Below are positions 1 to 8,304 of a DNA stretch of 64,000 nt, piece after piece; within the stretch, counting starts at the first letter, position 1; every line of letters begins with the position of its first letter. The stretch comes from Mesorhizobium waimense (lineage in GTDB: Bacteria; Pseudomonadota; Alphaproteobacteria; Rhizobiales; Rhizobiaceae). The translations under genes and the position numbers were made by a program. The DNA lies in the NCBI RefSeq assembly GCF_003601975.1, contig NZ_QZWZ01000023.1:1-64000 (forward strand). The letters run 5' to 3'. The notes below the pieces were generated by a model, which was given only the letters and a program-made list of their open reading frames with translations, was not told the origin of the DNA and searched no databases.

Positions 1-13
1 TCGACTTTGCCAT
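1..13 (-). CDS. groES: Start of a co-chaperonin GroES gene (partial, runs off the left edge)
   Basis: Only the first codons are inside the window: on the minus strand an ATG at 13-11 is followed by codons for M-A-K-S, the usual beginning of rhizobial GroES. An AGGAAGAA ribosome binding site lies just upstream, and a perfect CIRCE operator sits about 90 bp upstream. GroES is the heptameric lid of the GroEL folding chamber. The identification rests on the four residues plus the CIRCE, so it is likely but not proven. A second, complete groES lies at 28268-28600. Confidence 0.6.
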
Positions 14-99
14 TTTTTCTTCCTCGAATGAGAACGGTGAGAACTGTTCCTCCGTCCGGCGAAGCCGGACAAACAAGCCCGGCAGCGCCGGACCCTTGG

Positions 100-126
100 T
101 TAGCACTCACCAATGGCGAGTGCTAA
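100..126. promoter_or_regulatory. CIRCE operator (HrcA binding site)
   Basis: The sequence TTAGCACTC, nine bases, then GAGTGCTAA is a perfect match to the CIRCE inverted repeat bound by the heat-shock repressor HrcA. It lies upstream of the minus-strand groES start at position 13, so it is expected to repress that groESL operon in the absence of stress. Confidence 0.93.
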
Positions 127-316
127 CGTGCCGGTGAAATAGGCTGCTGGCTGGCGAGAGTCAAGGCGCGCGAGGGGGCGCAATCGCGCGAAATTTTGTT
201 TGAGCAATCGCCCGGTTTTGGAACGCGCCGATTGCTGTTGGCTTTGGCCACGAAAAATGCCCGCTGCGCCGGCCAGGATCGGCGGAACATCGGGCGTGGG
301 AGATGAGGCGTTTTGG

Positions 317-1084
317 TTATATGTTCATGCCACCCGACGCTTCGATGCGCTGGGCGTTGACCCAGCGATTGTCCTGCGACAGCAACGAGGCGATCATCGG
401 GCCGATATCGTCGGGCACGCCGGCGCGGCCAAGCGCGGTGACGCCAGCCACCATGCGGTTGATGTCGGCGTCGTCGCGCACATGGCCGCCATTGAAGTCG
501 GTTGCGATCGCGCCGGGCGCCACCGTGTTGGCGGTGATGCGGCGAGCGCCGAGCTCCTTGGCCAGATAGCGCGTGAACACCTCGATGCCGCCCTTCATCA
601 TCGCATAGGCGGCTGAGCCCGGCACCGAGAAGCGCGCCAGCCCGCTCGAAATATTGATGATGCGGCCGTCATCCGCGATCAGCGGCAGCAGCGCCTGGGT
701 CAGGAAGAACACGCCCTTGAGGTGGATGTTCATCAGCGCGTCAAACTCATCCTCGGTCGTCTCGGCGATCGCCTTGCGCAAGCCGGTGCCGGCATTGTTG
801 ACGAGGAAGTCGAACCGGTCGCGCTGCCAGGTTTCGCTGAGCGTCCGCTTCAATGCCTCGACGAAGGCCGGGAAGGTTGCGAGCGCGCCCGTATCGAGTT
901 GCAGCGCCGCGGCGCGGCCGCCCGCCGCCTCGATCTCCGCGACGGCCGCCTGGGCCTCATCCGCGCGGGAGCGGTAGGTGATCACCACGTCGACGCCCTT
1001 GCGAGCGAGGCTGAGCGCGGTGTTGCGTCCCAATCCACGGCTGCCGCCGGTGATCAGGGCTATCGGGCGATTGGTCTTGGTCAT
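317..1084 (-). CDS. SDR-family NAD(P)-dependent oxidoreductase
   Basis: A classical short-chain dehydrogenase/reductase of 255 residues. The N-terminal cofactor loop TGGSRGLG (TGxxxGxG), the NNAG motif in the middle and a catalytic S...YAMMK (YxxxK) are all present, so it should be an active soluble oxidoreductase; substrate unknown. The ATG at 1084 is preferred because GGAG lies six bases upstream; an in-frame ATG at 1096 would add four residues. It is divergent from the LysR gene at 1190, with about 105 bp between them containing an AT-rich stretch with TATAAT at 1137-1142, so LysR control of this gene is a reasonable inference. Confidence 0.9.
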   Translation of the reverse strand: MTKTNRPIALITGGSRGLGRNTALSLARKGVDVVITYRSRADEAQAAVAEIEAAGGRAAALQLDTGALATFPAFVEALKRTLSETWQRDRFDFLVNNAGTGLRKAIAETTEDEFDALMNIHLKGVFFLTQALLPLIADDGRIINISSGLARFSVPGSAAYAMMKGGIEVFTRYLAKELGARRITANTVAPGAIATDFNGGHVRDDADINRMVAGVTALGRAGVPDDIGPMIASLLSQDNRWVNAQRIEASGGMNI

Positions 1085-1189
1085 GGTCGTCTCCATCGAT
1101 TTGCGATGGCATCTATTTATTCTCCTGTTTGACGGATATAATTAGGCTAGAAGTGCCTTCTCTATTCAGAAAAGACGAACAATTGGACT

Positions 1190-2086
1190 ATGGACAAGCT
1201 CGACAGCATGCGCCTCTTTACCCGCGTCGTGGAGCGGCGCAGTTTCACGGCGGCGGCCGCCGATCTCGGCCTGCCGCGCTCCACCGCTACGTCCGCGATC
1301 AAGCAGCTCGAGGAACGGCTGGGCGTACAACTCTTGCGGCGCACCACCCGCCATGTCGCCACGACACTCGACGGCGAGGCCTACTATCAGCGCTGCGCCG
1401 ACATCCTGGCCGACATCGAGGATGCCGAAGGCAGCTTCGGCGCCAACGAGGTTCGCGGGCGGTTGCGCATCGACGTCAACGGCCACATGGCGCGCACCTT
1501 CATCCTGCCGGAACTGCCGGCGCTGCTTGCCCGCCATGCCGGTCTGACCGTGCACATAGGCGAGGGGGACCGTCTGGTCGATCTGGTGCGCGAAGGCGTC
1601 GACTGCGTCATCCGCGCCGGCGTGCTTCCCGACAGCGACATGATCGTGCGCCGGCTGGGCACCGCGCGCGAGATCACCGTTGCCAGCCCCGCCTATCTCG
1701 AGCGCCACGGCGTGCCGCGCTCTCTCGACGATCTTGCCGGGCATATGATGATCGGCTTCGTCTCCTCGCGAACTGGGCAGGTGATGCCGCTGGAGTTCAT
1801 GGTCGACGGCAAGGTGCGAGAAGTCGTGCTGCTATCGCCGGTCACCGTGGCCAATTCCGACACCAGCGCCACTCTGGTACGGCTCGGCTTCGGCCTCTAC
1901 CAGGCGCCACGGCTTCGGTTCGCCGACGATCTTGCCGCCGGCAGGGTGGTCGAAGTGCTCTCCGACCACCCGCCGACCGCAACGCCGATCTCGGTGCTCT
2001 ATCCGCGCAGCCGGCAGTTGTCGCCGCGGGTCAGGGTGTTCGTCGACTGGCTGGTCGAGATCTTGGCGCCGAAGCTGGATCCGTGA
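1190..2086 (+). CDS. LysR-family transcriptional regulator
   Basis: 298 residues, the normal LysR length. Residues 1-60 form the winged helix-turn-helix (FTAAAADLGLPRSTATSAI...LLRRTTR), and the remainder is a periplasmic-binding-like effector domain of the type seen in regulators of SDR and quinone-reductase genes. It is divergent from the SDR gene at 317-1084, the usual layout in which a LysR activates its neighbour and represses itself. The ribosome binding site is weak. The effector cannot be predicted. Confidence 0.92.
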   Translation: MDKLDSMRLFTRVVERRSFTAAAADLGLPRSTATSAIKQLEERLGVQLLRRTTRHVATTLDGEAYYQRCADILADIEDAEGSFGANEVRGRLRIDVNGHMARTFILPELPALLARHAGLTVHIGEGDRLVDLVREGVDCVIRAGVLPDSDMIVRRLGTAREITVASPAYLERHGVPRSLDDLAGHMMIGFVSSRTGQVMPLEFMVDGKVREVVLLSPVTVANSDTSATLVRLGFGLYQAPRLRFADDLAAGRVVEVLSDHPPTATPISVLYPRSRQLSPRVRVFVDWLVEILAPKLDP

Positions 2087-2092
2087 GGTCGA

Positions 2093-2719
2093 TCAAAGGA
2101 ACAACCGCAGCTGCGCGTGAATAATCGACCGGTAATCATCAATCGTCCGCCGGCCTTCCTCCTCGTCCTGCGTCAGCGCCAGCCGGACCACCCCGCCGGC
2201 AAGCTGAAAGATCAGGAAGACCACGCGCCCGAACTGCTCGCGCTTTTCCGGGTCGACGAGCGGGCCGACATGGTCACAGAACATCCTTGCCTGCTGCCTT
2301 GTCTCGGCGATGTCGAGATTCTGCAGCGCCTTGTCGGCCTGGATCGCGTTCTGCAGATCCTGGATGGCCGGGTCTTCGGCGACGCGCTCATAATAATCGT
2401 CAAGCAGGCGGTCGGCCGCCGCCGTCACGTCGTCCAGCCCTCGGATCTCGGCGATGATGGCGCCGAAGCGGGCGCGGCTGACCTCGGAGAAGCGCTCGTA
2501 GAGCATCGCCAGGATCGCCGATTTGTTGGGAAAATAGTGATAGACGGTAGCGATCGGCCCGCCGGCCAGCGCGCCCACTTCCTTCATCGTGACGGCGTCG
2601 ATGCCCTTCTCGCCGATCAGCCGCATGGTCGTCGACAGGATGGCGTCGATGCGCTCGCGGCTGCGCTCCTGCTTGGGCACGCGCCGGGGCTTGGTCACCA
2701 TTCCGCTTGCTTCCACCAT
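2093..2719 (-). CDS. TetR-family transcriptional regulator
   Basis: 208 residues from the ATG at 2719; in-frame codons extend to 2767 but the 2719 start has a GAAGGG-like ribosome binding site. The N-terminal HTH reads ERSRERIDAIL...VTMKEVGALAGG...VYHYFPNK, a clear TetR signature, followed by a helical ligand domain. It is divergent from an MFS transporter at 2847 and the gap contains a perfect 6-bp inverted repeat, so it probably represses both itself and the transporter. It converges with the LysR gene ending at 2086. Confidence 0.92.
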   Translation of the reverse strand: MVEASGMVTKPRRVPKQERSRERIDAILSTTMRLIGEKGIDAVTMKEVGALAGGPIATVYHYFPNKSAILAMLYERFSEVSRARFGAIIAEIRGLDDVTAAADRLLDDYYERVAEDPAIQDLQNAIQADKALQNLDIAETRQQARMFCDHVGPLVDPEKREQFGRVVFLIFQLAGGVVRLALTQDEEEGRRTIDDYRSIIHAQLRLFL

Positions 2720-2753
2720 ACACCGACCCTTCGCGACAGGTTCGAATTTCAGG

Positions 2754-2807
2754 TTGACAAGAAACATGATTAACTATCAGTTTCCAGAAATGCTGACAGA
2801 TTGTCAG
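2754..2807 (+). promoter_or_regulatory. Promoter/operator between the TetR and MFS genes
   Basis: A consensus -35 hexamer TTGACA is at 2754-2759. Just downstream, CTGACA-GAT-TGTCAG at 2793-2807 is a perfect 6+6 inverted repeat, the size and symmetry expected of a TetR operator. A good -10 is not obvious (TATCAG at 2775-2780 is the best candidate, at short spacing). The position argues for TetR repression of the downstream transporter. Confidence 0.55.
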
Positions 2808-2846
2808 TGTTTTCGCCGTGCGGCAAGGACGTTGGGGGAGGCACCT

Positions 2847-4031
2847 TTGGCATCGAATGCCGGACATCAGGGGAATGGCGATTGGCTGGTCGGCAATCCG
2901 ACCGGCGCCGAGCTTGCCTCGGCCCTGTGGATCGGGTCGGTCGGCCTGCTCATCCTCGGCCTGCAGCCAGTGCTGCTCGGCGCCCTCTATACCGAGGGCC
3001 ATGTCAGCGGCGACGAACTTGCTTTGGTCGCGACGGCGGAGATGATCGCCATTGCCGTCGGCTCTGGCGTCGTGGCGATGCTGCTTGCAGCCCGCAACAT
3101 GCGCTGGAAAAGTGCTGTCCTGCTGATCCTGCTGGCACTGGCCAACTGGTGGACGGCCTATGCCGCCAGCCCGAATTCGCTGATCGCCGCACGCGCCGTG
3201 GCCGGGCTTGCCGAGGGCGGCCTGGTGGCGGTCGCCACCGAGCTCATCGCCCGCTCGCGGCGGGCCGAACGCATCGGCGGCTATTTCGTCACCATCCAGA
3301 CGCTCATGCAATGCGCGCTTGCGCTGCTGCTTGCCCTTTATGTGATTCCGGCTGCCGGGTCGGCCGGCGGCTTCATTGCGCTCGCCCTGGTTTGCCTGGC
3401 GTCCCTGGTGATCGCCTGGAAGGTGCCGGGCAACTATGCCGACCTGCCCAAGGGAGAGAACCTGGCCAATGTGCTGACGGTCCCTTCGATGACCGCGCTC
3501 CTATCGGTCTTCTGCTACTTCATGTTCTTCGGCGCGGTCTGGGCGTTCTTGGAGCCGCTCGGTGCGCAGTACGGCATCGATGGCCGCACCGTCGGCCTGA
3601 TCGTCTCGGCCAGCCTCGCGGTCCAGGTTCTGGGCGCGATGACAGCGACCGTGTTCGAGGCGCGCATCGATTATCGCCTTGCTATCGCGGCGATCGGTGC
3701 CGTCGCGCTGGTCAGTTGCCTGGTTCTCGCCGGCGGACCGGGCCTGACGACATTTTGGGTCGCGGCTTTGGTCATGGGTTTTATCCTGCTGTTCATCGTG
3801 CCCTACCAGATCCGCCTCGCGATCACCGCGGACGAGACGCGCACGGCCGTGCTGCTGGTGCCGGCCGCCCAGCTCTTCGGCCTGGCCATCGGGCCGATCG
3901 CGGCATCGCTGCTCATCGACGGCAAGGATTTCCGGCCGGTTCCTGAATTCGCCGCCGCCAGTGCGCTTGCCAGCGTTATACTGCTTGGTCTGTTCGTCCT
4001 CGTGTCGCGGCGGCGCCGGGTCACAGCATGA
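2847..4031 (+). CDS. MFS transporter
   Basis: A polytopic membrane protein of about 394 residues with roughly twelve hydrophobic segments and the general look of a DHA1-like major facilitator. The TTG at 2847 is chosen because a strong GGGGGAGG lies four to six bases upstream and because the in-frame ATG at 2766 would place the putative operator inside the coding region. The substrate is unknown; pairing with a TetR repressor suggests efflux of a small toxic or signalling compound. The stop codon TGA falls inside a palindromic repeat at 4026-4070. Confidence 0.85.
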   Translation: MASNAGHQGNGDWLVGNPTGAELASALWIGSVGLLILGLQPVLLGALYTEGHVSGDELALVATAEMIAIAVGSGVVAMLLAARNMRWKSAVLLILLALANWWTAYAASPNSLIAARAVAGLAEGGLVAVATELIARSRRAERIGGYFVTIQTLMQCALALLLALYVIPAAGSAGGFIALALVCLASLVIAWKVPGNYADLPKGENLANVLTVPSMTALLSVFCYFMFFGAVWAFLEPLGAQYGIDGRTVGLIVSASLAVQVLGAMTATVFEARIDYRLAIAAIGAVALVSCLVLAGGPGLTTFWVAALVMGFILLFIVPYQIRLAITADETRTAVLLVPAAQLFGLAIGPIAASLLIDGKDFRPVPEFAAASALASVILLGLFVLVSRRRRVTA

Positions 4032-4070
4032 TCCCGAAAAGTGGAAACCGGTTTTCGGAAGAGATCATGC
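4026..4070. repeat. Short palindromic intergenic element of rhizobial type
   Basis: The element is bounded by GCATGATC (4026-4033) and GATCATGC (4063-4070) and has an inner arm pair around CCGAAAA and TTTTCGG, so it folds into a long hairpin. I recognise this sequence as a dispersed palindromic element common in rhizobial genomes. It supplies the stop codon of the MFS gene. Confidence 0.75.
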
Positions 4071-4101
4071 TCCAACAAAAAGCCTGAGCGGGAGGGGCGA
4101 C

Positions 4102-5382
4102 ATGTCGAACATTTGGAGCAACTGGTCCGGCTTCGTTCGCGCCGAGCCGAAACTGATCGCCAGCCCGGCCAACACGAATGAGCTTGCCGATCTGGTGCGC
4201 GGCGCACCCGGCCCACTGCGCGTCGTCGGTGCCGGCCATTCCTTCACGCCGCTGGTGAAGTCCGAAGGCACGATCGTCTCTATGGAGAAGATCGAAGGGC
4301 TGGTGTCGCATGATGCGGCAAGACATCAGGCTCGCGTGCGGGCAGGGACCAGACTCGGCCCGCTGATGCACCTGCTACAAGGCATCGGCCAGGGCCTGCC
4401 CAACATGGGCGACATCGACCGGCAAGCAGTCGGCGGCGCGCTGGGCACCGCAACCCACGGCTCCGGGCCGAAGCTCGGCGCCTATCACACGCAGCTGGAG
4501 GCGGTTCAGATCGTCGACGGGCTAGGCAAATTGCGCGAATACTCCAGGGCTGGGGATTTGGACACGATCCACGCCATCGGCGTCGCACTCGGCGCCTTCG
4601 GCGTCTTGACCGAAGTGACGCTAAACAACATCGCTACCTACCGGCTGCACCGCCGCAAATGGGTGCTGCCGATCGCCGACATGCTGCGCGAGTTCGAGAC
4701 GATGATGCGTGCGCATCGCTCGGCCGAGTTCTACTACATTCCGTTTTCCGGCTATGCGCAGTTCATCGCCAGTGATCTGAGCGATGCAGCGACGACGCCG
4801 CGGCCGACCGAGGACGATGAGGCGGGGTTGCGGACGCTGCGCCGTCTGCGCACCGCACTCCGCTGGCTGCCGTCGCTGCGCCGCCGGCTGATCCTGGGCG
4901 CCATCGCCAAACTGCCGGCGGAGGATTACGTGCAGGACTGGCTCAACGTCTATGCCAGCGACCGGCAAACCCGGTTCAACGAGATGGAATACCATCTGCC
5001 CTTCGAGGAGGGGCCGAAGGCGCTGGCCGAAATCATCGCGCTGGCCGAGACGCAGTTTCCGGAAGTCTATTTCCCGATGGAGGTGCGCTCGGTGGCAGCG
5101 GACGAATTCTGGCTGTCGCCGTTCTACAAAAGGCCCACCTGCTCGATCGCCATCCACCACGATGCCGCGAACGATCCGTTGCCTTTCATGCGCGCCGCCG
5201 AGCCGATCTTCCGCAAATATGGCGGCAGGCCGCATTGGGGCAAGATGCACAGCCTGAAGGCGGCGGATTTCAAAAAACTCTATCCGCGCTGGGACGAGGC
5301 AATGGCGGTGCGCCGCGACATCGATCCGCAGAACCGCTTCGTATCGCCCTATATGGCCAGCCTGTTCGGCATCGAGACATGA
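4102..5382 (+). CDS. FAD-binding sugar-lactone oxidase (D-arabinono-1,4-lactone oxidase family)
   Basis: 426 residues. The N-terminal half is a PCMH-type FAD domain; VVGAGHSFTPL near residue 35 has the GHS at which this family often links FAD covalently through histidine. The C-terminal part ends with a PHWGKMHSL...YPRWDEAMAVRRDIDPQNRFVSPY block typical of the ALO domain of lactone and alditol oxidases. It should oxidise a sugar lactone or polyol with oxygen or another acceptor. GGAGGGG precedes the ATG. Its stop overlaps the start of the next gene (ATGA), so the two are co-translated. Confidence 0.88.
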   Translation: MSNIWSNWSGFVRAEPKLIASPANTNELADLVRGAPGPLRVVGAGHSFTPLVKSEGTIVSMEKIEGLVSHDAARHQARVRAGTRLGPLMHLLQGIGQGLPNMGDIDRQAVGGALGTATHGSGPKLGAYHTQLEAVQIVDGLGKLREYSRAGDLDTIHAIGVALGAFGVLTEVTLNNIATYRLHRRKWVLPIADMLREFETMMRAHRSAEFYYIPFSGYAQFIASDLSDAATTPRPTEDDEAGLRTLRRLRTALRWLPSLRRRLILGAIAKLPAEDYVQDWLNVYASDRQTRFNEMEYHLPFEEGPKALAEIIALAETQFPEVYFPMEVRSVAADEFWLSPFYKRPTCSIAIHHDAANDPLPFMRAAEPIFRKYGGRPHWGKMHSLKAADFKKLYPRWDEAMAVRRDIDPQNRFVSPYMASLFGIET

Positions 5383-6512
5383 GCGCCTATTTCGCCGCGC
5401 TGTCGGACGCGTTGAAGGAGGCCGGCGTCTTCCAGCCGTGCCTTCTACTCGACCGCGACAGGCTGGACCGCAATATCGCCCTGGTGAAGGAGAGCCTGGA
5501 TCCTGGCCTTGCGGTGCGGCTGGTCGACAAATCGCTGGCTTGCGTGCCGTTGCTGTCGCACATCGCCAGGGCGCTCGGTACGAACCGCTTCATGACCTTT
5601 CATCCGCCGGTCACGCAGGCCGTGCTCGACGCCTTTCCGGACGCCGACATGCTCTATGGCAAGCCGATGCCGGTCGGCGCGGCGAGGGCCATGCTTGCGA
5701 AAGGCGGCGCCGAGCGGTCGCGCGTCTGCTGGCTGATCGACACGAAGGAGCGTCTGGCCGAGTATGGCGCGCTGGCGGCCGAGCTCGGCATCGAATTGCG
5801 TTTCGCCTTCGAGGTCGATGTCGGTCTGCACCGCGGCGGTTTTGCCAGCCCTGAGGCGCTGAAGGCGCTATCGATTCCCGAACACATGCACTGCCGGGGC
5901 ATCATGGCCTATGAGGCGCATGCGCCCGAGATTCCCGGCCTGTTCGGCGGTCAGGCTGGTGCACTGAAAAAGGCCTCGGCGCTGGCCGAGGAGTTCGCCG
6001 ATTGCCTTGGCGAGGACCAGCGCCGCATCCTCAACATCGGCGGCTCGAAGACGGCGCTGCTCCACAATGGCGGGGTAGCCAACGAAGTGTCGATCGGCTC
6101 CGCTTTCGTTCTGCCCAGCGATTTCGACAAGCCCGGCCTCGCCGGCTTTGAACCGGCGGCCTTCATCGCAACGCCGATCTTGAAGGCAGTCGAGCCGGTG
6201 CTGCCCGGCCCGGCGGCTGTGTCGCGGATCTTGCAGGCGCTCGGCCTGTTCCCGCGCAAGGGCTGCTATCTCTATGGCGGCAAGTGGATGGCCGAGCCGG
6301 TGTTTCCCGAAGGCATGAAGACCAACGGCCTGATCGGCCTGTCCTCCAACCAGCAGTTCATGGGCCTGACCGGCAATGCCGTGGTCAAGCCCGGCGACTA
6401 TGCTTTCCTACGGCCGACGCAGAGCGAGGCGGTGCTGCAGCAGTTCGCCTCGATCGCGGTGCTTTCCGGCGGCAAGATTGTCGACCGCTGGCCGGCTTTG
6501 CCGATGGCGTGA
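5379..6512 (+). CDS. PLP-dependent fold-type III enzyme (alanine racemase-like / D-threonine aldolase-like)
   Basis: 377 residues. The pattern matches the DSD1/D-threonine aldolase branch of fold-type III PLP enzymes: an N-terminal PCLLLDRDRLDRN strand, a VDKSLACVPLL segment whose lysine is the likely PLP Schiff base, a TIM-barrel middle (FEVDVGLHRGG, RGIMAYEAH) and a beta-rich C-terminal domain. Family members racemise, dehydrate or retro-aldol cleave D-amino acids; the exact reaction is not readable. The ATG overlaps the stop of the lactone oxidase gene by four bases, so the two products probably share a pathway. Confidence 0.82.
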   Translation: MSAYFAALSDALKEAGVFQPCLLLDRDRLDRNIALVKESLDPGLAVRLVDKSLACVPLLSHIARALGTNRFMTFHPPVTQAVLDAFPDADMLYGKPMPVGAARAMLAKGGAERSRVCWLIDTKERLAEYGALAAELGIELRFAFEVDVGLHRGGFASPEALKALSIPEHMHCRGIMAYEAHAPEIPGLFGGQAGALKKASALAEEFADCLGEDQRRILNIGGSKTALLHNGGVANEVSIGSAFVLPSDFDKPGLAGFEPAAFIATPILKAVEPVLPGPAAVSRILQALGLFPRKGCYLYGGKWMAEPVFPEGMKTNGLIGLSSNQQFMGLTGNAVVKPGDYAFLRPTQSEAVLQQFASIAVLSGGKIVDRWPALPMA

Positions 6513-6516
6513 GTAT

Positions 6517-7311
6517 CTATCGGCGCGGCTGCTCCAGCACCAGCAGCGGGCAGCGTTCGACCATGTCATAGGTCCCGGTCGGGGCGAGGCGGCCACGGCC
6601 GAAATGGCGGCTTGCCTCCCCAACCAGCACTGCGGCGCTGGCGAAACTGTAGCTGGCCTGCGACGTCGCATAGACGTCGATGGTGCCGATGACGGCCATG
6701 TCCCAGCCGGTGGCCAGGGAAAGCTCCTCGCGGTCGGCAAACAGCGCATCGAATGCCTTGAGGATCGCCTTTACCTTGATGGCGCGGTCCGGGTAGCCGC
6801 CGGTGCAACTCATGGCGATACGCCATTTGAGCTCGTGGAAGGTGGCGACGCCGCCGGCCAGGGTAAGTTCCCGCACGGCCGCAAGATCGTCCGGCGCCTC
6901 GGGGCCGGCGAACAGGCGCAAGCCGGCCCGTCCGCCGGGCTTCAGCACGCGCTCGATTTCGGCAAGCAGGTGAAGTCTCGCGGTAGATGAATGGAGCGCC
7001 GACAGGCAGCCGTCGCCGATGACGGCATCGACGCTATTGGAGGCAATCGGCAGGTCCAGCCAGTTGCCGATCACCGCCTTGCGTGTGCCTGTGTCGCCCG
7101 GCCAGATGCTTGCGATCATGGAGGCGGATTCATCGACCGCCAGCATCGTCTTGCCGAGGTCGGCCAGTTCCGGCGTCACCCCCAAAAGCAGCACATGCGC
7201 CGATTGCAGGTCGAGCTCCCGCTCGTAGGTTTCGACCGCGTCCGGCGGCGGCCGCAGCGGCGGGCCGAGCAACTGCCAGTGGCGGCGAATTGCATCCCAG
7301 TGGCTAGTCAT
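6517..7311 (-). CDS. Class I SAM-dependent methyltransferase-like protein
   Basis: 264 residues from the MTSHWD start at 7311. A glycine-poor motif I (VLLLGVTPEL), the acidic motif LAVDES, GDGCLSAL and the post-motif LAEIERVLKPGGRAGLRLF are readable, as in type-11 methyltransferases; the motif I loop is atypical. The substrate is unknown. Its start lies 74 bp from the start of the divergent ATP-grasp-like gene at 7385, and the pairing suggests a joint role in a small-molecule modification. It converges with the PLP enzyme gene, separated by four bases. Confidence 0.75.
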   Translation of the reverse strand: MTSHWDAIRRHWQLLGPPLRPPPDAVETYERELDLQSAHVLLLGVTPELADLGKTMLAVDESASMIASIWPGDTGTRKAVIGNWLDLPIASNSVDAVIGDGCLSALHSSTARLHLLAEIERVLKPGGRAGLRLFAGPEAPDDLAAVRELTLAGGVATFHELKWRIAMSCTGGYPDRAIKVKAILKAFDALFADREELSLATGWDMAVIGTIDVYATSQASYSFASAAVLVGEASRHFGRGRLAPTGTYDMVERCPLLVLEQPRR

Positions 7312-7384
7312 GCAAAACGGCTCGAAGGTGGTGGCGCAATGGATCGGTCCGGCTGAATGCCTGCTTCGCGCGGTAGGAGAGATC

Positions 7385-8239
7385 GTGGCCCGCATCGCGG
7401 TGATAACGCATGAATATGACCAGTTCCAGCACCGGCGCGGCATGCTGCGGCGTTGGGACAGCCCCTATATGCTGTTCGACATACTGGCAGAGCTGAAAAG
7501 GCGTGGCCATTCCGTTCGCATCCAGCCTGGGCCTTCGACCAGACATGATGCCGATATCGCCGTTCTCCATGTCGACGCGACGGTGACGCCGCCCGACTAT
7601 GTCGACTATGCGCGCGCCTTTCCCTTCTGCCTCAATCTCGGTGCAAGCGACATCTCCAAGCGCCGCATCAGCGGCGCCGTCATTGACCGCGATGACGGCT
7701 GGGCCGGTCCCATCATCGTCAAGAGCAACCTCAACCATTGGGGAACGCCCGAGCAGCAACTCAACCGGCATTCCGAGCGTGCCGGCAAGGCAGTTCCCTT
7801 TCCTGGTAGCGAGACTTTCGAGCAGTACCAGATCCATGCTTCGCTGGCGGATGTTCCTGCGGAAGTCTTCACGCGCACCAATCTGGTCGTCGAAAAATTC
7901 ATCCCCGAACCGGAGCCGGACGGTTTCGCGGCGCGGTTCTGGATCTTCTGTGGCGAGCGTGAGCGCTGCACCCGCTACGTCTCGCCGCAAAGCCTGGTCA
8001 AGGGCGACGACACCATTCGCCGCGAGCCTGTTGCGGTTCCCGACGAATTGCGTGCGTTGCGCCGGAAGCTCGGCTTCGACTACGGCAAATTCGACTTCGT
8101 CATGCATGAGGGCAGGGCGGTGCTGCTTGACGCCAATAAGACCCCCGGCCGGGCGAGGGCCCTGTCGAAGATCATCGCCGCCGGCACGGCGAATCTAGCC
8201 GATGGCTTCGAGGGGCTGATCCGCCAGGTCGCTAGGTAG
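7385..8239 (+). CDS. ATP-grasp-like protein of unknown function
   Basis: 284 residues. The GTG at 7385 follows AGGAGA at good spacing. The C-terminal third has features of an ATP-grasp fold: a hydrophobic strand ending in VVEKFIPE, a basic/aromatic stretch, and a closing FDFVMHEGRAVLLDANKTPG in which D and N would be metal ligands. The N-terminal part looks like the pre-ATP-grasp Rossmann domain, with ITHEYDQF and DILAELKRRGH. ATP-grasp enzymes ligate carboxylates to amines. It is divergent from the methyltransferase; neither family assignment names a substrate. Confidence 0.65.
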   Translation: MARIAVITHEYDQFQHRRGMLRRWDSPYMLFDILAELKRRGHSVRIQPGPSTRHDADIAVLHVDATVTPPDYVDYARAFPFCLNLGASDISKRRISGAVIDRDDGWAGPIIVKSNLNHWGTPEQQLNRHSERAGKAVPFPGSETFEQYQIHASLADVPAEVFTRTNLVVEKFIPEPEPDGFAARFWIFCGERERCTRYVSPQSLVKGDDTIRREPVAVPDELRALRRKLGFDYGKFDFVMHEGRAVLLDANKTPGRARALSKIIAAGTANLADGFEGLIRQVAR

Positions 8240-8254
8240 GCAAGTGGTATTTAG

Positions 8255-8267
8255 TTGACTCCGTCAA
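8255..8267. promoter_or_regulatory. Possible MarR operator
   Basis: TTGAC-TCC-GTCAA is a perfect 5+5 inverted repeat 38 bases upstream of the MarR-GNAT start. MarR proteins commonly bind such short dyads in their own promoter. Assignment is positional. Confidence 0.4.
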
Positions 8268-8304
8268 GTAAATGGTTGATCCTATTTGCGACAGGAGAAA
8301 CGCC

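Noticed and set aside
8272..8304. Upstream ATG/GTG starts for the MarR-GNAT gene
   Set aside because: AGGAG is well placed only for the ATG at 8305.
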